Below are positions 22,811 through 31,781 of a stretch of 43,778 bases of DNA, one piece after another; within the stretch, counting starts at the first letter, position 1; each line of letters starts with the position of its first letter. Location of the stretch: assembly GCA_937924675.1 (NCBI GenBank), contig CALEVL010000275.1:1-43778 (forward strand). Reading direction: 5' to 3'. The notes under the pieces are model-generated. The model searched no databases. It saw nothing but the letters and a program-made list of their open reading frames with translations, and was not told where the DNA came from. Source of the stretch: an uncultured Ignavibacteria bacterium (lineage in GTDB: Bacteria > Bacteroidota > Ignavibacteria > Tepidaquicellales > Tepidaquicellaceae). The translations under genes and the position numbers were made by a program.

Positions 22811-25252
22811 ATGAAGATCATTTTCTTTCTGTTGCTCATTGTTATAAATAGCCCATTGTATGCTTCTCAACCTCCGACAGATGAACACATTAAAGTTGAT
22901 CAGTTTGGTTACAGAACAGGCGACAAGAAAATTGCTGTCATCAGCAATCCAATCACGGGATATAATAATTCAAATCCGTTCATTCCCGGATCTGTTTATC
23001 AGATCAGGAAATGGAATAATGATGAGATTGTATTTTCAGGAAGTATAGTTGCGTGGAACGGTGGAGCAACTGATCCTCAGAGCGGTGATAAAGTTTGGTG
23101 GTTTGATTTTTCTTCAGTTAATACACCGGGAACATACTATGCTTATGATGTAACGCGAAATGTCCGTTCACATCAATTCGAAATTACGAATCAATTATAT
23201 CTCAGCGTTCTCAAACAAGCTGCACGGGTATTCTACTATCAAAGATGCGGTACTCCGAAAACCGTGCCTTATGCACAAACAGGATGGACTGATGATGCCT
23301 GCCACATAGGAAGTTTGCAGGATACTGATTGCCGGCTTTACAGCAATACTAATCCTTCCACTTCAAAGAATCTTTCCGGCGGGTGGCATGATGCAGGAGA
23401 TTACAACAAGTATGTCAACTTTGCATTTGAACCAATGCTTGATCTTCTGCTTGCGTACGATGACAATGCATTAATGTTTGGAGATGATTATGATATTCCC
23501 GAATCCGGTAATGGAATACCTGACATACTTGATGAAGCAAAGTATGAATTGGATTGGCTTCTTAAGATGCAGCAACCGAATGGCTCTGTGCTCAGCATAG
23601 TTGGTGTTGTTAATTATGGTACGGCAAGCCCGCCTTCAGCAGATAACAATCAAAGACTTTACGGACCGGCAACAACATCTGCAACACTGTCTGCCTCGGC
23701 GGTGTTTGCACTTGGAGCTCTGCAGTTTAACAGCATCGGTCAAACTGCTTATGCAAATACTCTGTTGACTGCTTCTGTAAATGCATGGAACTGGGCTGTT
23801 GGAAATCCTTCAGCAACTTTCTATAACAGCGGGATCATTGGTGCCGGCGAACAGGAAGTCAGCACATATGAAAGACTTGTCAGGAAGATGGCTGCATCCT
23901 GTTTTTTGTTTGCTCTCACAGGCAATACGGTTTACAAATCTTTCTTTGAATCAAATTATAATCAGATGCATTTGATACAATGGGGATATGCTTATCCGTT
24001 TGAGTGTGCACAACAAAATGCTCTGCTTTATTATTCATCATTGCCATCAGCTTCAACTTCAGTTGCAAATGCAATAAAGAATGCATACAGAAATTCACTC
24101 AAAACCAACAACGCAGACAATCTCCCTGCTTACCTTAATAAGACTGATTCTTATCGCGCGTATATGTCAAATCAGAATTATACATGGGGAAGTAATACTA
24201 CAAAGGCAAGGCAGGGAATAATGTTCATCAACATGATTGAAAACGCACTGGATACTTTGAACAATACAAACTACAGAGAAGCTGCTTTGGGTTTCATCAA
24301 CTATTTCCACGGAGTTAATCCAACAGGATTCTGCTATATGACAAACATGTCCGCAAACGGTGCCGAGAATTCTGTGAATGAGATATATCATTCATGGTTT
24401 GAAGACGGCAGTTCACTTTGGGACAGGGTCGGTACTTCCGTCTACGGTCCGGCGCCGGCTTTCATACCGGGCGGTGTCAATCCAACTTATGCATTGGACG
24501 GATGTTGTCCTTCAGGTTGCTCGTCATACAATTACTTATGCAATACATCACTGGTTACTCCGCCAATGGGACAGCCTATACAAAAATCATACAGAGACTG
24601 GAATACAAGCTGGCCGCAAAACTCATGGACAATAACAGAACCGGGCATCTATACTCAGGCGGCTTATGTAAGATTATTATCGTCGTTTGTTGAGGCATCA
24701 TCAATAAGACAGGTGAAAGTGATATTGGAAGGATTGTACGATGAAGGTTTGGGTTATCAAAATCTAAGAGACACAATTAAAGTCTTGTTAAGGAGTATAG
24801 CTTCGCCCTTTTCAGCGGTTGATTCAGCAAAGGGAGTAATTGATTCTATTGGTTCAGCGGTGATGCTTCAGTTTCAGAATGCACCTACCGGTACTTATTA
24901 TATTTCTGTCAAACATAGAAACTCGATTGAGACGTGGAGTAAGGCGGGTGGTGAAAACTATAACAGCAATGAGACATTCTACTACAACTTTACTGACGAT
25001 TCATCAAAAGCATACGGTTCCAATATGAAGATTGTTGACTCATCTCCGGGACGCTATGCAGTTTACAGCGGAGATGTGAATCAGGATGCGGCAATTGATG
25101 CAACCGACTTATCACTTGTTGAGAATGATGCAGCAAATTTTGAAATGGGCTACATACTGTCAGATCTTAACGGGGACTATACTGCCGATGCAACAGACCT
25201 TGCTATAGTGGACAACAATGCTTTTAATTTTGTAGTAAGGATTATTCCATGA
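22811..25252 (+). CDS. Secreted glycoside hydrolase family 9 (endoglucanase-type) with ETWS-dockerin-like module
   Basis: I start at ATG 22811, where a signal peptide begins (MKIIFFLLLIVINSPLYA); the frame is open 13 codons upstream. The 813-residue enzyme has a CelD_N immunoglobulin-like domain (about 25-125: 'IKVDQFGYRTGDKKIAVISN') and a GH9 alpha/alpha barrel (about 130-630). The base/nucleophile pair is D194 and D197 in 'SGGWHDAGDYNKYVNF'; the acid is probably E610 in 'ITEPGIYTQAAYV'. Family members cut beta-1,4-glucans such as cellulose. Residues about 635-813 match the module at the ends of the proteins at 2465 and 3842: 'YYISVKHRNSIETWS', 'SGDVNQDAAIDATDLS', 'SDLNGDYTADATDLA', 'DNNAFNFV'. 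The enzyme is probably secreted; how it is retained is unclear. Confidence 0.93.
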   Translation: MKIIFFLLLIVINSPLYASQPPTDEHIKVDQFGYRTGDKKIAVISNPITGYNNSNPFIPGSVYQIRKWNNDEIVFSGSIVAWNGGATDPQSGDKVWWFDFSSVNTPGTYYAYDVTRNVRSHQFEITNQLYLSVLKQAARVFYYQRCGTPKTVPYAQTGWTDDACHIGSLQDTDCRLYSNTNPSTSKNLSGGWHDAGDYNKYVNFAFEPMLDLLLAYDDNALMFGDDYDIPESGNGIPDILDEAKYELDWLLKMQQPNGSVLSIVGVVNYGTASPPSADNNQRLYGPATTSATLSASAVFALGALQFNSIGQTAYANTLLTASVNAWNWAVGNPSATFYNSGIIGAGEQEVSTYERLVRKMAASCFLFALTGNTVYKSFFESNYNQMHLIQWGYAYPFECAQQNALLYYSSLPSASTSVANAIKNAYRNSLKTNNADNLPAYLNKTDSYRAYMSNQNYTWGSNTTKARQGIMFINMIENALDTLNNTNYREAALGFINYFHGVNPTGFCYMTNMSANGAENSVNEIYHSWFEDGSSLWDRVGTSVYGPAPAFIPGGVNPTYALDGCCPSGCSSYNYLCNTSLVTPPMGQPIQKSYRDWNTSWPQNSWTITEPGIYTQAAYVRLLSSFVEASSIRQVKVILEGLYDEGLGYQNLRDTIKVLLRSIASPFSAVDSAKGVIDSIGSAVMLQFQNAPTGTYYISVKHRNSIETWSKAGGENYNSNETFYYNFTDDSSKAYGSNMKIVDSSPGRYAVYSGDVNQDAAIDATDLSLVENDAANFEMGYILSDLNGDYTADATDLAIVDNNAFNFVVRIIP

Positions 25253-25394
25253 ATAAATTGTAATTGTAATAGATATGCCTGAGTCTAGCTTCCTTGGCTC
25301 TATGTTTCCGATAAACAGAATCAGAAAGAATCATAAGTAGCTTTCTATAGTACTATCCGTTGAATATTTTGGCAGAAATAATCATTGTAAAATT

Positions 25395-26819
25395 TTGAAG
25401 TATAAGAAAACAAAGATCATTTGCACAATCGGTCCTTCAAGCGGAAGCGTACCGCTGATCGGCAAATTGATAGCAGCCGGGATGGACGGGGCACGACTGA
25501 ACTTTTCACATGGCAGCCATGAGATACATAAACAGTATATTGAAAATATAAGAATTGCCTCTAAGCAAGCCGGAAAGATCATTACTATTATTCAGGATCT
25601 GTCTGGTCCGAAACTAAGGATCGGAAGAATTGCAGATGGCCAGGCCGAGATTGAAGATGGTGCCATTCTTAAAATAACTGACAAAGAGATATTAGGCAAC
25701 TCTGAGATCATTTCGACAAATTATCCCGGAATGATATACGATGTACAGGAAAACGAAGCACTCCTTATTGATGACGGCAAACTGAAACTTATGATTTCTG
25801 ATATTGACAGAGAAGCGGGAATCATAAATTGCAGGGTAGTCAATGGCGGAGTTATGAAGGAAAGAAAAGGCATAAACCTTCCGCACACAAAACTGACAAT
25901 TCCGTCACTAACAGAAAAAGACATGACGGATATCACATTTGGAATTGAGCAGGGAGTTGATATGATGGCTATGAGTTTTGTGAGAACGCATGACGACATC
26001 ATACTCATCAGAAAAATTCTTGGGACTGACAATTCTCATATACAGGTGATTGCGAAGATTGAAAGACCCGAAGCGGTTGAGAATATTGACTCAATTATTG
26101 ATGAAACTGATTTTGTAATGGTAGCACGCGGTGACATGGGAGTTGAGATCTCTACAGAAGATGTTCCAGTGATTCAGAAGATGATAATCAGAAAATGTAA
26201 TGAGAAGATAAAACCTGTAATTACAGCTACGCAGATGCTTGAATCTATGATCAGCAGCTCTTCACCCACACGCGCCGAGGCATCTGACATTGCAAACGCA
26301 ATTCTTGACGGCACCGACTGTGTGATGCTTTCAGCAGAAACATCAACCGGTGATTACCCTGCACTTGCCGTTGACACCATGAATAAGATAATAAGGAAGA
26401 CCGAGACAATTCAGATGACAACATATTTCAAGGATATCTTCGTAGAGGATTCACCTGAGAATACACTTCATACGATTTGCAATTCCGCTGTTGAGATTGC
26501 AACTCGCGTTAACGCCAAGGCAATTATAACGATCACTCATACAGGAAAGTCACCCCTGTTGCTGTCAAATCACAGACCATCGCCACAGATAATATCTGCA
26601 ACCTATGAAGAGAGGATCATCAAGAAATGCAAGCTTATCTGGGGTGTAGAATCCATCATCATTGAAAAGTCTGAGAGTCTGTATGAAACTTTAAACATGG
26701 TTCGTGAAAAATTAAAGAGTACAGACCTGATGAAAACCGATGACAGAATTGTGGTAATTTCCACCATACCATTCTCAGACACTGAATCCGCCAATATGAT
26801 ACATGTTTCTCAGATCTGA
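25395..26819 (+). CDS. pyk: Pyruvate kinase
   Basis: The start must be TTG at 25395: the frame is closed at 25340 and has no ATG or GTG before 'MKYKKTKIICTIGPSS', which is the normal N-terminus. The 474-residue enzyme shows 'GARLNFSHGSHEIH', the lid domain, 'VIAKIERPEAV' with the catalytic Lys, 'VARGDMGVE' (metal and phosphate binding) and 'ITATQMLESM'. It converts phosphoenolpyruvate and ADP to pyruvate and ATP. The gene appears monocistronic, 142 bases after the cellulase. Confidence 0.96.
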   Translation: MKYKKTKIICTIGPSSGSVPLIGKLIAAGMDGARLNFSHGSHEIHKQYIENIRIASKQAGKIITIIQDLSGPKLRIGRIADGQAEIEDGAILKITDKEILGNSEIISTNYPGMIYDVQENEALLIDDGKLKLMISDIDREAGIINCRVVNGGVMKERKGINLPHTKLTIPSLTEKDMTDITFGIEQGVDMMAMSFVRTHDDIILIRKILGTDNSHIQVIAKIERPEAVENIDSIIDETDFVMVARGDMGVEISTEDVPVIQKMIIRKCNEKIKPVITATQMLESMISSSSPTRAEASDIANAILDGTDCVMLSAETSTGDYPALAVDTMNKIIRKTETIQMTTYFKDIFVEDSPENTLHTICNSAVEIATRVNAKAIITITHTGKSPLLLSNHRPSPQIISATYEERIIKKCKLIWGVESIIIEKSESLYETLNMVREKLKSTDLMKTDDRIVVISTIPFSDTESANMIHVSQI

Positions 26820-26946
26820 CTTGAATTCATGTTGTCAATTCAAACGAATACTCAGTCAGGATTTTTTGGTAAGAGCTATACTTAAAATTGATTGATGAGA
26901 TATTCCATAAAATCAAAACAACAGTTTAACAGTGTTGAACATAAAA

Positions 26947-27918
26947 ATGCCAGGCATATTTGATGTTATAATAATTGGAGCGGGACCAATAGGAATTGCA
27001 TGCGGAATTGAGGCAGCAAGACGTAAGCTCAATTATCTGATTCTTGAGAAAGGATGCATAGTCAACTCTATCTTTCATTACCCGACAAACATGACATTCT
27101 TTTCTACATCAGAGAAGATTGAGATTGGAGGAATACCATTCGTCTCTCACGGAACAAAGCCAACAAGGAGGGAGGCATTGGAGTATTACAGAAGGGTTGT
27201 GCAATCATACAAACTGAATATTCATCAGTTTGAAAAAGTTCATCTTGCTGAAAAGGATTCCTCAGGATTTAAGATAATGACTCAGAAGCATTCTTATGCT
27301 TGCAGATATCTCATCTTATCAACCGGTTATTATGACAATCCAAACTTGCTTGGAATTCCCGGTGAATCATTGCCCAAAGTTAAGCATTACTTTGATGAAG
27401 CTCATCCTTATGCAGGAATGAAGACCGCAGTGATCGGAGCCGGCAATTCTGCTGTTGATGTAGCTCTTGAGCTGTATCGCGTAGGCGCTGAAGTTACAAT
27501 GGTCATAAAAGAAGATTCAATTAAGCCCACTGTTAAATATTGGGTGAAGCCGGATATTGATAACCGAATTGAAGAAGGTTCGATCAGAGCTTACTTCAAC
27601 TCGGAAATATTGGAGATAAGGCAGAACGACATTCTTGTAAAGACTGCGAAAGGAAATATTGATATAAGAAATGATCTTGTTTTTGCTATGACAGGTTATC
27701 ATCCTGATATCAATTTTTTTCAGGAAACGGGTGTCAAAATAATTGAGAAGAAGAAAGCATTTTTCAAGAAGTTAACTCATGAAACAAATGTGAAAGGGTT
27801 GTATATTGCAGGAGTAGCATGCAGCGGAAGCGATACAGATAAATATTTCATAGAGAATTCCATCATTCACGCGGAGAGAATCTTGAAAGACATTGAAATG
27901 AAAATCAACAAACGATAA
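26947..27918 (+). CDS. ypdA: YpdA-family FAD-dependent (bacillithiol disulfide) reductase
   Basis: I choose ATG 26947 ('MPGIFDVIIIGAGPIGI'); GTG at 26932 is in frame. The 323-residue protein has the FAD-binding 'IIIGAGPIGIACGIEAARR' and NAD(P)-binding 'VIGAGNSAVDVALELYRVGA' folds, plus 'SIFHYPTNMTFFSTSEKIEI' and 'AGVACSGSDTDKYFIENS' that distinguish YpdA from thioredoxin reductase; the CxxC of the latter is absent. YpdA reduces oxidised bacillithiol with NADPH. It implies a bacillithiol-type thiol in this organism. Stops of this gene and the next, convergent one are three bases apart. Confidence 0.88.
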   Translation: MPGIFDVIIIGAGPIGIACGIEAARRKLNYLILEKGCIVNSIFHYPTNMTFFSTSEKIEIGGIPFVSHGTKPTRREALEYYRRVVQSYKLNIHQFEKVHLAEKDSSGFKIMTQKHSYACRYLILSTGYYDNPNLLGIPGESLPKVKHYFDEAHPYAGMKTAVIGAGNSAVDVALELYRVGAEVTMVIKEDSIKPTVKYWVKPDIDNRIEEGSIRAYFNSEILEIRQNDILVKTAKGNIDIRNDLVFAMTGYHPDINFFQETGVKIIEKKKAFFKKLTHETNVKGLYIAGVACSGSDTDKYFIENSIIHAERILKDIEMKINKR

Positions 27919-27921
27919 GAA

Positions 27922-28359
27922 TCATCTGAGAGAATTTATCCTGTTACTGAAGTATTTCAGAATCCAGAGATTAAACTCGTCATTCTTTTTAGTCAGCTCA
28001 ATGATTTCTGATTTCTGAATCTCTATTGAATTGACATCTGTCACGGCAAATGCAGATTTCGTATATGTTCTGCCTGACACCGCATCTTCAATTCCTGCTA
28101 CATCGCCGGAGAAGCATTTCGAAATCTGTAATACAGAAGAATCGTCAGAAAAACGGCCAATGCTTACTTCACCGGATAAAATGAAGTACACAAAATCAAT
28201 TCTTTCATTTTCGCGGTAAATAAACTCTCCCTTCTTGAAAGTGCGGAAATGAACCCCGCGAAACTTACCTAAAAGATTGTCGATATTAAAATCCCGGAGA
28301 AACGAGTTTGAGTATCTTTCAAACATGACATTGTTATTTGAGGGAGTTGCATCAATCAT
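27922..28359 (-). CDS. Stand-alone cyclic-nucleotide-binding-fold protein
   Basis: 145 residues, almost all one cNMP-binding (Crp-like) beta-roll: 'FKKGEFIYRENERIDFVYFI', 'LSGEVSIGRF', 'CFSGDVAGIEDAVSGRTYTK' and 'VNSIEIQKSEI'. The usual cAMP phosphate-binding 'R(S/T)A' motif is not obvious. There is no helix-turn-helix, so it cannot bind DNA in the Crp manner. Its start overlaps the end of the Crp/Fnr gene at 28352 by 8 bases, so the two are translationally coupled and may form a signalling pair. Confidence 0.85.
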   Translation of the reverse strand: MIDATPSNNNVMFERYSNSFLRDFNIDNLLGKFRGVHFRTFKKGEFIYRENERIDFVYFILSGEVSIGRFSDDSSVLQISKCFSGDVAGIEDAVSGRTYTKSAFAVTDVNSIEIQKSEIIELTKKNDEFNLWILKYFSNRINSLR

Positions 28360-29062
28360 AAATATTAGCGATCCTTATGAGTGCTTCCCTGTTAGTAATG
28401 ACTATATTTTTCCCATCAATCTGAATTATTCCTTCCTTGCGCAGTTCAGTCATTACCCTGATTGCCGTTTCAGTTGCAGTGCCGACAATCCTTGCCAACT
28501 CCTCCCTTGTAATAGTAAAAGTATCTAATGAAGCACCCTCATCCTGCCCGTAGTATTCTTTCAGCATGAGTAATGTTTCCGCCATTCTCTCGGTTACTGT
28601 CTTCTGTGCAAAGTGAGTAACTTTCTTCTCGGCATCTTTGAGGTCATCGGCAAGAAGTTTCATCAGGTTGCCGGTAAGTCCTGCATTTTTCTGAAGAAGC
28701 GCAAAAAATGACTTTGAAGGAATTATACAAATTCTCGAATCTTCAAGAGATGTGGCAGTTGCCGTATATGATTCATTACTTATCAATGCACGATAGCCGA
28801 TAATGTCACCTGCCTTAGCAAGCCTCACAATCTGCTCTCTGCCCTCGATTCCGTTTTTTGAAATTTTGACTCTGCCTTTATTGATACAGAATAAGCCCAT
28901 CGGATGATTGCCTTCCAGAAAGACTACCTGGCCCCTTCTATAGTAATTGCACAGATGAGTACCTGACAATAATGAAACATCTTCATCGCTAAGGGTGGCA
29001 AATACTGATTCAATTCGAGCCTGACAGAATTCGCAAACAGGAGTAACGAGTTTTCTATTCAT
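28352..29062 (-). CDS. Crp/Fnr-family transcriptional regulator
   Basis: 236 residues. The N-terminal beta-roll includes 'GQVVFLEGNHPMGLFCINKG' and 'LAKAGDIIGYRALISNESYT'; the C-terminal winged helix has 'ITREELARIVGTATETAIRV' at about 186-205. Cys10, Cys13 and Cys38 near the N-terminus ('PVCEFCQARIE', 'HLCNY') could hold an iron-sulfur cluster as in Fnr, but the spacing is not the classical one. It lies just behind the cbb3 oxidase operon, so regulation of that operon by oxygen through TGA-N6-TCA sites is a reasonable guess. A stand-alone cNMP protein is coupled to it. Confidence 0.9.
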   Translation of the reverse strand: MNRKLVTPVCEFCQARIESVFATLSDEDVSLLSGTHLCNYYRRGQVVFLEGNHPMGLFCINKGRVKISKNGIEGREQIVRLAKAGDIIGYRALISNESYTATATSLEDSRICIIPSKSFFALLQKNAGLTGNLMKLLADDLKDAEKKVTHFAQKTVTERMAETLLMLKEYYGQDEGASLDTFTITREELARIVGTATETAIRVMTELRKEGIIQIDGKNIVITNREALIRIANIYD

Positions 29063-29083
29063 TGGGAAGTAACAGTGAAATGT

Positions 29084-29112
29084 TTATGCAAAATAGTTTA
29101 ACAATTGCATAA
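29084..29112. promoter_or_regulatory. Inverted repeat upstream of the Crp/Fnr gene
   Basis: TTATGCAA (29084-29091) and TTGCATAA (29105-29112) are perfect 8-base arms with a 13-base AT-rich spacer, 22 bases ahead of the regulator's start codon. It may be an operator for the regulator or part of its promoter. Confidence 0.45.
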
Positions 29113-29176
29113 TAACAATTTACTATTATTAAGACCAATGCAAGGAAAAGAACAATCAGAGTTTACTGACTTATTA

Positions 29177-29887
29177 CTATCTGCACATTACTTCCTGCCC
29201 GGCATTCGAAGCAGCACTTGTATCTTTCGGGCTGATATACGGAATCCCAAGATTCAATCCGCGAAGTATGAACAGAATTCCCAACACAAGAATCATTGCA
29301 GGAACCAGTTTCAGGATCTTTGACCTGAATTTTCCCGAAATGAAATTTCCAAAGACTGTAACTCCAAGCATAACAGGCACGGTACCAAGTCCGAACATTG
29401 CCATATACAATGCCCCGTCAAATGCATCTCCTAAGGCAATTGCCCCGCCCAATCCAAGATAAACAAAACTGCAGGGAAGCAAGCCGTTCAAAATGCCAAT
29501 GACTGCCATTGACTTGTAACTTCTCTTTGCTTTTAGTGAAGAATAAACCTTGCTGAAAAAAGGAGAAATAAGACTATAAGCCTTGGCTGCAAATGGAGTC
29601 TTAATCTTGAGCAATAGAATGATAACAGAAAAGACAAGCAATGACCCAATAAACAGTGAAAGCCAGCGCTGAAGTCCGAAAAGATTCAACCGATCTCCGA
29701 TAAAGCCAAACATCAGGCCAAGAGCTGCATATGCAAGGAGTCTGCCACCATTGTATGTGATTTTCTTCAGCAATTGACTAAAGTTCTTTGAGGCGCCGGA
29801 GCTTAATGACAATGCAATGGGGCCGCACATGCCAATGCAATGAAAGCTTCCCGCGAGTCCGATAAAAAATGCGGCTAAGTATTCCAT
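29177..29887 (-). CDS. SafE/TauE-like membrane protein of the cbb3 cluster
   Basis: 236 residues with six membrane helices. 'GLAGSFHCIGMCGPIALSLS' at the N-terminus and 'LLPCSFVYLGLGGAIALGDA' in the middle are the hallmark of the DsbD_2/'sulfite exporter TauE/SafE' family, commonly the last gene of ccoNOQP-GHIS clusters. The conserved Cys and His residues may carry copper to the oxidase. Here it is the last of ten minus-strand genes, starting 3 bases after ccoH. Confidence 0.88.
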   Translation of the reverse strand: MEYLAAFFIGLAGSFHCIGMCGPIALSLSSGASKNFSQLLKKITYNGGRLLAYAALGLMFGFIGDRLNLFGLQRWLSLFIGSLLVFSVIILLLKIKTPFAAKAYSLISPFFSKVYSSLKAKRSYKSMAVIGILNGLLPCSFVYLGLGGAIALGDAFDGALYMAMFGLGTVPVMLGVTVFGNFISGKFRSKILKLVPAMILVLGILFILRGLNLGIPYISPKDTSAASNAGQEVMCR

Positions 29888-29890
29888 ATC

Positions 29891-30349
29891 TCAGTTAATA
29901 AAAACGCTTTTATCAACAGCATAGTTGATTCCGTCTTCGGATAAGTTCAGGCGTATCTTCCAGAGACCTTTCTGTAAAGCTGGATGAGTGATTATCTGCT
30001 TCCCATTTGGATCTGCTTTGAAGACTACTTTAAAATCCATTGCAGCATCCGAGGGCCTGTAAAAAATTATCTCTCCCGATTTTCCCGAAAGCGTTCCGGG
30101 ATCATCTGAATAGAGTATGACGGAATTTCCTTCTGCTTGAGTCTTAATCAGATTATTCAGATCAACAGAATTCTTCTTTAGATCGATCTGCTGTTGATAC
30201 TTCAGTTCCTGTTCGTAATAATTATCAGTAACCAGGTCAACCTTTCTGGTCATTGATATGACAACCATCAAAGTCATTATCAGTGCAAAAACCACTATCG
30301 GAAGTATTACAAACAAACGCCAGCTTGATTTGTTGCTGATTTTTTTCAT
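29891..30349 (-). CDS. ccoH: FixH/CcoH-family protein
   Basis: I start at ATG 30349 ('MKKISNKSSWRLF'), one base after the ccoG stop. The 152-residue protein has one N-terminal membrane helix ('LFVILPIVVFALIMTLMVVI') and the FixH features 'DLVTDNYYEQELKYQQQID' and a beta domain ending 'GLWKIRLNLSEDGINYAVDK'. FixH/CcoH is needed for assembly and stability of cbb3 oxidase, with CcoG and CcoI. Length is normal. Confidence 0.9.
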   Translation of the reverse strand: MKKISNKSSWRLFVILPIVVFALIMTLMVVISMTRKVDLVTDNYYEQELKYQQQIDLKKNSVDLNNLIKTQAEGNSVILYSDDPGTLSGKSGEIIFYRPSDAAMDFKVVFKADPNGKQIITHPALQKGLWKIRLNLSEDGINYAVDKSVFIN

Positions 30350-30350
30350 T

Positions 30351-31781
30351 TCAATTAGTTGGTCCGATAAAATTTGTGCTGACCTCATCGATCAGTTTGC
30401 CGTTGGTCAGTATTTTGATTGTCAATGGCGTATTCAATTTCTTGATCTTATCTTTTGGCAGAAGTATCAACAAACTCCCTTCGTGAACTTCCATTGGTTT
30501 GAGCACAATGTCTGCTCCTGCGAGTTTGATCTCACCTTCACTTCCTGCAAGTTCAAATGAAATTGGAATCTCATTGAATGATTTATTGCTCAATTTCAGA
30601 TTATACATATTGCTCACTTTATTATCCGACTGATTCTGATATATCATGCCGGGTGTTCGAAGCACATGAACGTCAATATCCTTTCTATTGGCAAAAAGAA
30701 CCGTAATGGTTGTAAGCAGTATCAGAAGAACAGACATATAGCCAATAACTCTCGGAGTCCATTTGAAACCCGTGCCGGTTCTTATGCCTTCCATGGAATC
30801 ATATCTGATCAAACCTCTTGGAAGATTTATCTTATCCATGATCGAATCACATGCATCAATACAAACTGCACAGTTTATGCATTCGAGCTGAGTGCCGTTG
30901 CGGATATCAATGCCGGTGGGACATACAGCAACACACTGATTACAATCAATACAGTCACCAAGATTCAACTCTGCTTTCTTCTTCAGCTTGCCTCTTGGTT
31001 CGCCTCTCTTGAAGTCGTATGCGATAACTGTTGTATTCTTGTCAAGCAGAACTCCCTGCATTCTGCCATAAGGACAAACCAGAATACAGGCCTGTTCACG
31101 AAACCAGGCAAAGATCCAATAGAAACCGATGGTAAAAAATACAATGGCAATGAATCCTGAAATGTGCGCCGAAACGGGATCATTGATTATTTTCCACAAT
31201 TCATCAATACCTATTATGTATGCAAGAAGAGTATTGGCAATTATGAATGACAAGACAAAGAAGATCAGATACTTAAGTCCTTTTTTGAATATCTTTGCAC
31301 CTGTCCATGGTGCCTTATTCAGCGCCATTTGTTTAACGTAGTCACCTTCAATCAGATACTCTATCTTTCTGAAAACCATTTCAAGAAATATTGGCTGAGG
31401 GCAGATCCATCCGCAAAAAACTCTTCCGAAGACTGCTGTTACCAGAAAAAGTGAAACAAAGATCAATATCATCAGCAGTCCAAATAAATAGAAATCCTGA
31501 GGGGTGAAGATGGCTCCGAATAAAATGAATTCTCTGTCAACTACATTGAACAGAAAGAACGGATGACCGTCAACCTTTATGAAAGGAACACCGAACAGCA
31601 CAGCAAGAAGTATTATGCTGACAATTGTCCTTGCAGTATAGAATCTTCCGGAAGGTTTCTTCGGATATATCCATTTCCTGTGGCCATCCTTTTCAACTAT
31701 TGAGATAGTATTTCGGAACGAGTCATCATTCAGATTTGCAGATTCCCTTTGCGACTCATCTTTTTCTGTTACTGAGTTCAA
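30351..31781 (-). CDS. ccoG: Cytochrome c oxidase accessory protein CcoG
   Basis: The start is TTG at 31781, directly adjoining the ccoP stop. The 476-residue protein has membrane helices, the 'VFCGWICPQ' motif, and two ferredoxin-type [4Fe-4S] motifs, 'CIDCNQCVAVCP' and 'CINCAVCIDAC'. A C-terminal immunoglobulin-like domain ('NMYNLKLSNKSFNEIPISFE') follows. CcoG takes part in copper reduction and assembly of cbb3 oxidase. Length fits the family. Confidence 0.94.
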   Translation of the reverse strand: MNSVTEKDESQRESANLNDDSFRNTISIVEKDGHRKWIYPKKPSGRFYTARTIVSIILLAVLFGVPFIKVDGHPFFLFNVVDREFILFGAIFTPQDFYLFGLLMILIFVSLFLVTAVFGRVFCGWICPQPIFLEMVFRKIEYLIEGDYVKQMALNKAPWTGAKIFKKGLKYLIFFVLSFIIANTLLAYIIGIDELWKIINDPVSAHISGFIAIVFFTIGFYWIFAWFREQACILVCPYGRMQGVLLDKNTTVIAYDFKRGEPRGKLKKKAELNLGDCIDCNQCVAVCPTGIDIRNGTQLECINCAVCIDACDSIMDKINLPRGLIRYDSMEGIRTGTGFKWTPRVIGYMSVLLILLTTITVLFANRKDIDVHVLRTPGMIYQNQSDNKVSNMYNLKLSNKSFNEIPISFELAGSEGEIKLAGADIVLKPMEVHEGSLLILLPKDKIKKLNTPLTIKILTNGKLIDEVSTNFIGPTN

